Below are positions 54,590-64,000 of a DNA stretch of 64,000 bases, piece after piece. Below the pieces are notes generated by a model. It was not told the origin of the DNA. It saw only the letters and a program-made list of their open reading frames with translations, and made no database searches. How positions within the stretch are numbered: the first letter of the stretch is position 1; each line of letters begins with the position of its first letter. The stretch spans positions 620,001-684,000 of the forward strand of contig SKCR01010150.1 of assembly GCA_019454045.1 (NCBI GenBank), given 5' to 3'. Origin of the DNA: Zanthoxylum bungeanum. Its lineage: Eukaryota; Streptophyta; Magnoliopsida; Sapindales; Rutaceae. The translations under genes were made by a program, and so were the position numbers.

Positions 54590-57150
54590 AATAACTCAAC
54601 TTGAGCACATTTAATATGTAGAATTATTATTGTATTTATTAATTTGTTACTGATATTGTTGTCCATAATCGATGATTATTAGTTTCCAAATAAGTCCATG
54701 ATTTCTACATAAGCTAACACAATTTTTTCTAAGGATAGTGTAATATTTCATTAATAAAACACTATATATGAGATCATTTTAATTCGATTACAAATTTAGA
54801 AAATCTTAAGATTTAGATTTAATTAAGACGATGTCTAATAACATAAAACTGAACAATTTAGAAGTTTTGGATTTTTAATTTTTGTAAGTATCTTGAATAA
54901 AGGATTTAATTCTAGAAAAGAAGCAAATGCAAACTTTTATATATGTACGTACGTACTAACGTACTAATCAATGCAAAGGTGCAAACATTCTTTCCAAAAA
55001 ATGTAAGTTCTAGTTAGATTAATCAGTAAAAAACTCCTAAAATTTAGAGTTCGAACCTCTGCTTACAGAAGTGATAGAAAATAAGTTCCCACCACCATAA
55101 AATTAATATAAAAATATTGCAAAAAAAAGTCCAAAAATAATTAGGCCGCATAGCATTGGGCCTTATAAGAAATTTACAAGAATTTGATCTAAGGATAACC
55201 TTGTAAATTCCTGAGGGGTTTTGTAAGTGATAGAAAATAAGTTCCCACCACCATAAAATTAATGACAACTCTGTATCTTTTTTTTTTTTTTTTTGGTTTA
55301 AATAGATTTGGACGAGGGACAAATAGTTAGTACCTAAGATGCCTATGGCATCAATCTTATCATTTACCCACTGGCAAAAGAAACTTATGAGATCATGGAA
55401 AAAAATCACAATTTGATCAAATGAAATTAAAAATATTTAACGTGAAAATTATCGATCCAAAAACTAGCAACAAGAATATGTAACAACCAGCGAATGAATA
55501 AGAAGTAAAGAATCCAATCCATAGATCCCAAGGTAACCCGAGGAATTAACAAAGGTCTCTACTCTCTAGAATCAGAGAATTCACATATTCATATTTTGTC
55601 TTCTTAATCGATATAATATTATTTTAGAAAGTTTATAATCTCCATGTTGTTGCACGTGAGAGATCATGAGAAATGATTTGATGAAAAATTAGAGAGGCTG
55701 ATAAAAACAAGATTAACATTACTTGGGATTAAGCTTCCTTGAGGCTGTGATCCCAATGGCAATATGTAGAATATTCGAACGTGGTGATTCTTGGTTAGTT
55801 TAATTATGAGTATACGGCAAGAAACATATCCCACACCTTAATTTCTCACCAAGTTTTGTCGCATATATTTGGAAATAAGTCACTTCAGATTTGAAGTTTT
55901 AACCTATATTTAAAAAATAATAATAATAAAATTAACGTCATATACAAAGTCAAATCTTTCAAAAAAAAAAAAAAATCAAATTACAATATTTCTATGCTGA
56001 ATTATTCAGCATTTTCATCTAATCAGTACTACTTACTATATAAGACATATTATATACAAATTAGTTTTTAACTCCATACAATTAATTAATGTATAATGTA
56101 AATTAATATCAGATTGCATAGCAGCAACATAGATATTAGGCACTTGCCTTTGTTCTGATACCATTTTATGTTATAGAAATTGGTAAATATATATCCAACA
56201 ATAATATTAAAGACAGGTATTAACAGAAAGAAAGAAAGAAAGAAAGAAATTGATGCATGTTTCCAAAACAACTCAAACCAGAATATCCGTACACAAAATT
56301 ATAAGACCAGTGCCGGCTAGTCCTTGTCAAAAATCATTGCCGAAAGTTTAGAAGTTGAATATGGTTATATGTACTAAGGTCAATATGGCATTGGGAGCAT
56401 CCAAATTCTTGTTCTTAATAAATAATCATGGTAAATTTTGGTGTCATAGATTTTGAAGACATGAACCAGAGGCATCCAAATTGAAGGCCATTGATAATGC
56501 CGCCCTTGCTGTCAAGCTGATTTGTATAAATAGCCTGTAAAAATGTAACTAAATTTTCTCTTCTCCCGCTCAACTCCAATATGGATACTAAGGTTACATG
56601 ATATATAATTGCTTTTTGTGTTTTTATAATATAATATAAGCTTGTGCATTATTTGTTTATGCTTATTTAATTTTAATTTCATTATAAATTCAACCAAGTC
56701 TTTCTTTATCATGTTTTATGGGTTTTATAGTAATATTTATTTGGGTACTGGTTGTTGTTGTTGTTTTCAACTGAGATTGGATCTCTTTGGGATAATAAAA
56801 TGACTACTCGTTTTTGAATTTTCTAAATAAGATGTTAAATTTTCTAGTGATTATTTATATATAGTTAAATAGACAAACTACTTCAGATCTTAACCTTGAT
56901 TTTATTTCAATAAGTATTTTGTTTGTCCTATATATATATATATTAATATAACGATGATATATTACTTAAGATGCGACAAATATCTAGTTTTTTTTTATAG
57001 ATATATATATAAAATATTACGATACAATTCTATTGATATTATGATCAAAATTTATCAAGACCTGTCTTGATATAGTCTATTTAAAGTCAAACAATGCATT
57101 AACCAATATATTTAGTTATACCAAGTTTATTAGTAAAAATTAATTAAATG
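54590..57150. other. Gene-free AT-rich stretch with minor repeats
   Basis: It contains a 37-bp direct repeat (55069-55105, 55227-55263), an LTR/PBS-like scrap at about 56150-56220 and a (GAAA)n run at about 56225-56248. A coding-looking scrap at about 56460-56525 (HEPEASKLKAIDNAALAVKL on +) could be an upstream exon of the next gene, but no matching splice phase can be shown. Confidence 0.4.
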
Positions 57151-57182
57151 ATTTTCTTTTCTTTTCTTTTCTTTTTTTCCAG

Positions 57183-57671
57183 CAGATTGGCTGCCCTGCT
57201 TTGGATAGAGGCAAATCAAGTGATGATCAATCAGAATTCAAAAGTCCTGAAAGCACAAAGAAAGAAGCAATATCCAAGTACAAGAGAATTTTCCAGACAT
57301 GGGCCAACAAAATAGCAATGTTGCCATGTGATATCACTATAGCTTTATTCGCTACATCCTTGAGCACACAACAAAATGGAAATGGATCATTTCCAGTCAG
57401 TTCCCCTTATAATTTGTTTTTCTTGATGCTGATGCTAGGATTTTATGCATCGGTCATCGGAATCATCCTCTGGCCCGTCTTTCCCAAAATGGCAAGATGG
57501 TTTTATCTTGTTTCATTTTTATGCATGCTCCTGGCACTGACCATGTTCTTTGCTTCTCTTCTTCCAAGCATTCTCCAGGATGTGCCATGGATTTGTCTTA
57601 CATTTGTGCTGTTCACAGTTTTCGGATTGGCTGTCTATGAAGAGTGCCGATGCCCTTGCAGCTTGAAGTAG
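57183..57671 (+). CDS. Uncharacterised small multi-span membrane protein, terminal exon
   Basis: The frame is open from the acceptor at 57181-57182 (a strong ttttc-rich tract, then ccag) to TAG at 57669-57671, 162 codons. There is no ATG near its beginning (first in-frame Met codon at 57318), so it is read as the last exon of a longer transcript; upstream exons were not found with certainty. It has a polar N-terminal stretch (GKSSDDQSEFKSPESTKKE), then four hydrophobic segments at roughly codons 44-62, 74-100, 103-128 and 135-152, and a Cys-rich end (EECRCPCSLK). The third segment, PKMARWFYLVSFLCMLLAL, resembles PKIARFYYVISVLSMFACI of the gene at 60379-60801, so the two look paralogous. The function is unknown. 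Confidence 0.6.
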   Translation, partial: QIGCPALDRGKSSDDQSEFKSPESTKKEAISKYKRIFQTWANKIAMLPCDITIALFATSLSTQQNGNGSFPVSSPYNLFFLMLMLGFYASVIGIILWPVFPKMARWFYLVSFLCMLLALTMFFASLLPSILQDVPWICLTFVLFTVFGLAVYEECRCPCSLK

Positions 57672-58281
57672 TTTTCCTGAAAGTACTTCCCAAGACTGGA
57701 GTTTCCTAAATAAATCAATAAGTGGTATTCACATGTCAGGGAAAAAGTCATCAATACCCCATAGTCTGTTTAAATATTTCCTAAACAAACCCTTTTTTTT
57801 TTCTTTTTTTTAACAATGGAGTATGGACTACAGTTAGTCAGTGACCCAACTACAGTGAGCCTGCGTGATCATTTCTAAAACTAAAAAGGTCTAAATATAT
57901 ATTTAAGTAAAATTAGGGGTCTTTTGGACTTTATCCCTACCTATAAACTTTGCATAAAGTTTGTCTTTCCACATTATAAAAGTCCGATTTCGTTTTATAA
58001 TTTTTAAGTTGTATTAATACAACACTATATAAGGCGAAATCAGAAGTTTATAAGGTGAGAATTAATTAATATCCGCACTAAAAAATGACTCTTACTTGGG
58101 ATACATTCATATATATATATATACATATGCATTGAAACAGCAGTTGTAGTGTCTGAATCCTACTAGAAAAAGTATTGTATTACCTTCAAAAATAAAATCA
58201 AGCCAGCAAAATAAGTTTCTTTGTCGATCTGAATCTTGCACTTGAGTGACTATTATACTATGACGCATAAAACCAACTCTC
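57672..58281. other. 3' flank and spacer
   Basis: The 3' UTR of the preceding gene probably includes 'cctaaataaatcaataag' at about 57706-57722 (AATAAA-like). Nothing else is recognised. Confidence 0.4.
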
Positions 58282-58882
58282 TGTAAGGAACCTAGGACAT
58301 CACTTATCTCCATATTAGTATGATATTGTCTACTTTGGGACTAAGCCCTCATGAATTTGCTATTGGGCTATACCCAAAAGGCCTCATGATCTTCCTCATT
58401 TTTAACCAATGTGGGACTTTGAGATTTTATTTGCATACCCAACAATCCTCCCCTCGAACAAAGGATCACAAAGGACCACCGAGCCTCCCCTCAAACGATC
58501 ATCCATCCGTCCACTCTAGCCCAGGCCAACTCCTCTTAACCGTGTTGGGATTAGGACACGTCTATGACACCGCCTGTCTAACCGAGCACATTCACGGATC
58601 ACGATCGGGGCTCACCACCTTTTGTTATGTATTCCGAGGATTCATCCACATGGCTAACTTCGGGGCATGACTCTAATACCGCTCGTAAGGAACCTAGGAC
58701 ATCACTTATCTCCCCATTGGTATGATATTGTCCACTTTGGGCTTAAGCCCTCATGGATTTGCTCTTGGGCTATACCCAAAAGGCCTCATATCAATGAATA
58801 TACATGTACATCCTTATATGCCCATGATATTCCTCATTTTTAACCAATGTGGGACTTTAAGACTTTATTTGCACACCCAACA
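58282..58882 (-). mobile_element. Complete TRIM (601 bp)
   Basis: Direct LTRs of 163 bp (58282-58444) and 199 bp (58684-58882) flank 239 bp without coding domains. On the minus strand GGTATTAGAGTC (about 58671-58682), an initiator tRNA-Met-type primer-binding site, follows the 5' LTR, and a GTTCGAGGGGAGGAT polypurine tract precedes the 3' LTR. Flanks are ctctc (58277-58281) and ctctg (58883-58887), a 5-bp duplication with one mismatch. The right LTR has ~36 extra bases and its terminal T is mutated (CG instead of TG). Confidence 0.9.
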
Positions 58883-60378
58883 CTCTGGTACTATAAAAAT
58901 GAAAAACAGAAACAAATTGGCTCTCTATATAGCAATGATCATCACCTGTTTTGATGATTATATTTATATATATATATATATACATACATACATACATACA
59001 TATTGTCTTTTGTTCATAGAAATAATCAATTAAGAAGAACAAACGGGAAAAACTAGAAAATCAAACGTATCTAGTGTCTTTATTGTTAGAGCTTCAATGT
59101 GTTACGTGTCTTCTTTCCACTAAACATGTATATCTTTCAGGAAATGAAGGTGAAAAATAGTAATAATTTCAATGGATGAAGATGCAGAAGACATATTTAA
59201 TGACGACGAATAAAGAGATTATGACAATATTAATTTGTAGAAAATGCACAAATTAAGTTGTTTTTATAATACCATTCTATAAAGTCATGTCATTTATTTT
59301 AATTTTTCTCTCTTATTCATCCATTTAAAAGCTCATCTTTATTTTAATTTAATAATATTTTCTCATTTGATGGGTCTTTCAAGATAAGATCTTGGGTATC
59401 AATCTAATTGGAATGTGAAATCTTTCCCCAAACCCTTGTCATTGAGACTTTTTAATAAGAAAAAAAAACTTTAGATCAGATCTAGTTTTGAGTGAATTGT
59501 GTTAAGTATTTCATAATCATAATTTATAAAAGCTTAGTACAATGCACAACTCATCACCTAATCAAAATCCTAGATAAATTCCACACATTTATTTAACTTT
59601 TGTATATGAGTGAATTTGTTATCCTTTTTTTTTTTTTTTTTTTTTTTTTTAAGGTAATAAATGAGTAAGCCCAAATATATTCTTACCATTTATCTCCCGA
59701 TGCTTGAATCCAAATGGCAAACTTTTATTAAAATACTTGAAATCTAACTTGAATATGTCCTCGGGAGCTAGTGAATTTATTATCTAATTAATATAATGGA
59801 AAGTTGAGTTTAATTATTTGCGTTGTTTGATATTCAATTTAGTTTGTAAATATGCTTTGATTTAAACTAATTATTATTGGGATAATAAAATTATAATATT
59901 ATTTAGTATTTTTTTTAACCATCAATAAATATATTTTTTTAATGATTTTCGGAGGATTTTAAAATAGTTTACATCTAAAATATCAATTTTATCCTTTTTC
60001 GATTAATTTTCAATTAATCGCAAATCGCACAAACCGTTCTTTCAGCAATTTGCGATTAATATTTGAATAAACTGCCCATATATCAATTTATTTATTTTCG
60101 GAGTTTATCTTGGAATCCCATTTTAAGAATCTGATAAATTGTAATTACAGCTTAAGAGTGAAACAATGGATATGACATAAATGGCATTCATTTGAATGAT
60201 CGAGAAGCCTTACATTTTGGTCGTTAACACTAACCACACACTTATTAATTATGTATGTGCATAAATATTATTGCAAAATCGACCATCTAAAAGCTCACTT
60301 CACACTGGAAACATATGTGGCTGCTATCCAAGACATTAATGTATATGCATGCAGCATTATTAATTAATTCCCTTACCC
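58883..60378. other. Gene-free AT-rich stretch
   Basis: Contains (TA)n(TACA)n at about 58964-59001 and a T28-30 tract at about 59623-59650. I see no coding signal. Confidence 0.5.
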
Positions 60379-60801
60379 TTAGAAAACGGTGAGTCCAGCC
60401 TTGATAATTTCCCAAACGGCGCAAGAAAATGAAATAGCAATACAAGCAAACATGGAAAGCACAGAAATTACATAATAAAACCTTGCAATCTTGGGGCTTA
60501 TTTTGCGGATATAAATGGAGCAAACGAAACCAAAACATGCACCCGCCAGGCATATAAGAAAGGCATGGAATGCCGGCGGCGCGTTTCTGAAAACAGATAA
60601 CGGGGCTGGCTTACCGCTGGCAATTGTCATAGGAAGTTGCAAGACCATCAACGTTGTCATGCAGGACGCTGTGAATATCACCTCATCCAGGTGCATTTTG
60701 AAACAGTTTTGGTGTGTGCATGCCCTGGAATTATCTTTATTTGCTGCTTGACTTAGGGGCAGCAACTCGTCTTCTGTTGCACAAATTATTCTGAGCTTCA
60801 T
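60379..60801 (-). CDS. Uncharacterised small membrane protein (paralogue of 57183-57671)
   Basis: A 140-aa single-exon frame with an ATG at 60801. A polar N-terminal part (MKLRIICATEDELLPLSQAANKDN) precedes three hydrophobic segments (about residues 40-62, 77-98 and 106-133). The last begins PKIARFYYVISVLSMF, matching PKMARWFYLVSFLCML of the convergent gene 2.7 kb away. A TATA-like ctatataaata lies at about 60879-60890 on the minus strand, some 80-90 bp upstream, which supports this start. No signal for a known family is recognised, and its role and membrane are unknown. Confidence 0.65.
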   Translation of the reverse strand: MKLRIICATEDELLPLSQAANKDNSRACTHQNCFKMHLDEVIFTASCMTTLMVLQLPMTIASGKPAPLSVFRNAPPAFHAFLICLAGACFGFVCSIYIRKISPKIARFYYVISVLSMFACIAISFSCAVWEIIKAGLTVF

Positions 60802-60879
60802 TCTTGTCGCAGCAAATTGATTTATATAAATTGGGATTTGGTTTATGCAGTGGATGACAATCTTCAGAAGATTGTGTTT

Positions 60880-61142
60880 ATTTATATAGGTATAACTAAG
60901 GCCGTAAATTTGTTGTTTTTATAGTGATTAAGTTTCTAGGAAAGTTCCGTGATGGTAGGAAGAAATGCTGTGTGAGCTTACAAAAAGTGGCTTTAATTTC
61001 GCTTTCTTTTGACGATGACATGAGATGGTTTCCAGGAAACAACGTGATGCTGGTGTTGGACGAATGTTCTTGGCAGTAGCCAAGTCAAGAGTCTTTGTCT
61101 TTTTCGGAATGACAATGATACAGAGATGAATTATAAGTTCGG
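60880..61142. other. Promoter-side flank of the small membrane-protein gene
   Basis: Only the TATA-like element near 60880-60890 stands out. The rest shows no gene. Confidence 0.35.
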
Positions 61143-61310
61143 GTTGGATCTATGTAATTTATCTGTATCTGTATCATTTTCTGAACAGATCCAGTCATAA
61201 ATATTATTAAAGCAACGTTGCTTTAATTAAAATAATGTTGTTTTAATAATATTTATGGCTGGATCTATCCAGAAAATGATACAAACACAAATATATTATA
61301 CAGATCCAGC
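61143..61310. mobile_element. Foldback MITE with embedded palindromes
   Basis: The left arm (ttggatctatgtaattt...tgtatcattttctg) and the right arm (cagaaaatgataca...cagatccagc) pair along ~80 bp. A perfect 22-bp palindrome (arms attaaagcaac/gttgctttaat) lies at 61209-61230 and recurs outside the arms at 61320-61341. Non-coding. Confidence 0.75.
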
Positions 61311-61359
61311 AACATATGCTATTAAAGCAACGTTGCTTTAATACATCTGTAGTTGGATT

Positions 61360-61560
61360 TGTCACGACCCCCTCTCTAGAGCAGACCCGACCATAGAAAG
61401 AGGTATGTGAACTACTTCAGCTCGAGCATTTTATATGTCATGCAATTTAACTAAATTTGCAGCAAACTAATATTCCACAAAATGTAATTCAATAAATCTC
61501 AAAAGAAATATTTACCACAAAAGTCAACGAAAAATATGAAAATATCTTTATCTCACATTA
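61360..61560 (-). repeat. Ty3/gypsy LTR end fragment (same LTR as 8726-10654)
   Basis: It begins tgtcacgaccccct and matches the reverse of the last ~200 bases of the 8726-10654 LTR (cttcagctcgagca, atgtcatgcaatt). Similarity fades after about 61560. Confidence 0.75.
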
Positions 61561-62515
61561 TTTACGGATAACAATTTTAACATAATCTCTCTTTATAAAT
61601 AAAAATAACTCTTTGTTTCCTTGTATGCACCAAGGTCATGTTTTCTTGGATGAAAAATATTATAATGAAAATAATCAGGAGTAGTAAAATTTATTGTCCA
61701 CTTTGGACCGAGACCCAGAATGAGATGAGACCTGAGTCACGGGGACCTGAGGTCGGGATCCGTGTCGGGATCGGGACCCACGCCAGGATCGGGACCCGGG
61801 ACTAAGATCCTATACGGATCCCGTTACTAATAATATAATATTATTTATTTTAGTTGTTTATTTTCATATTTATAATTATTTATAAAAATATATTAATATT
61901 ATAAATAAATTATTTATATATAATAATAATTTTATTATAAATATATTTAAAATTATTATAATTAATTAAAATAATGATAATTAAAATAACATAAAATAAA
62001 TAAATTTTAATTTTAATTAAATAATACTTTTCAATTTTTAGATTATTTTTAATTTTTAATTTATTGATTTAATAAACTAATTATTAATAAATATTAATAT
62101 TTAGTAAAAAAATGATAAATTTTATTCATAAAAATTATATGATATTCTTTCCCTCACAAATTCTTTGTATTAATCAAACAATGAAATCAAATTTCATCAC
62201 CATTTCCTCTCTTCTCGTCTCATCTCATCCATCCCATCTCCTTCCAGTTCCAACCAAACACAATTGTAATTAATTCAACAAGCTCATTTTAAGCACGTTG
62301 GCTCTCTCTTATTGCTCCATGTGTTTTTACTTTCTACAAACTTTGGGTCTTACATCTCCCAGTTCTTATCCTTTTATTTTGCTTCATAGTGATTAAAAAA
62401 AGACCACAATTTGGAATAAGTGTTATGGATCAATAAATATAAATATACATTAATAGGTATATGTATCTACTTATTATAGCTTAAGCAGTGTAGTGAAAGT
62501 GATCAACTCCATTAA
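61561..62515. other. Gene-free stretch with a GC-rich scrap
   Basis: 61695-61825 holds repeated cgggatc / gatcgggaccc motifs resembling ends of class II elements but with no partner. The rest is AT-rich. Confidence 0.4.

Positions 62516-64000
<1,485 letters not shown>

Overview
The window is plant nuclear DNA, almost certainly from a eudicot. It is AT-rich, its genes have GT-AG introns with pyrimidine-rich acceptors, and most of its length is LTR retrotransposons, their deletion derivatives, MITEs, hAT-type elements, SINEs and LINE relics. The species cannot be named from the sequence. Percent identities quoted are by-eye estimates.

Ordinary genes are few. (1) A complete seven-exon cytochrome P450 of the CYP707A family (abscisic acid 8'-hydroxylase), 15098-17145 on +, with a TATA box, a trinucleotide-rich leader and G-box/ABRE and W-box motifs upstream. 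(2) A single-exon group-S bZIP transcription factor close to Arabidopsis bZIP43, 28077-28661 on -. (3) Two convergent, uncharacterised small multi-span membrane proteins that look like diverged paralogues, at about 57183-57671 (+, last exon only) and 60379-60801 (-). (4) A UMP-CMP kinase on -, 62516 to beyond the right edge, with two unusual active-site replacements.

Layout of the repeats. 1-1127: small non-autonomous LTR element with a minisatellite inside. 1144-2145 and 5147-5702: hAT-type elements with perfect 8-bp target duplications. 2240-2640: LINE relic. 3640-5100: LTR fragment with a minisatellite. 7885-10654: internally deleted Ty3/gypsy element whose ~1.9-kb LTR abuts a LINE relic (10655-11395). 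17649-19372: class II element with a MITE nested in it. 21712-26971: young but defective Tork/Tnt1-like copia element (-). 27131-29988: three tRNA-derived SINEs around the bZIP gene. 33311-33808: second copy of the 17649 family. 34063-37257: 3.2-kb gypsy deletion derivative (TSD acctt). 37612-38095: copia LTR fragment. 38240-45296: reversed copy of the 1.9-kb gypsy LTR, split by a 5.3-kb coding-poor LTR element (38889-44191). 46938-53529: 6.6-kb non-autonomous gypsy element with an uninterrupted gag-protease frame but no reverse transcriptase or integrase. 58282-58882: complete TRIM. 61143-61560: foldback element joined to another gypsy LTR fragment.

The most interesting part is the pair of related elements at 34063-37257 and 46938-53529. 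Both replace pol with tandem arrays built on an 81/83-bp unit; one array has a three-unit (243-bp) higher-order period. The larger one keeps a long gag-protease ORF, and on its sense strand an AATAAA and an A15 tract sit at the junction between the pol remnant and the arrays, as if the element had been assembled by template switching from a polyadenylated RNA. The shared internal segment is more alike (~95%) than the LTRs (~83-85%), so the family looks mosaic.
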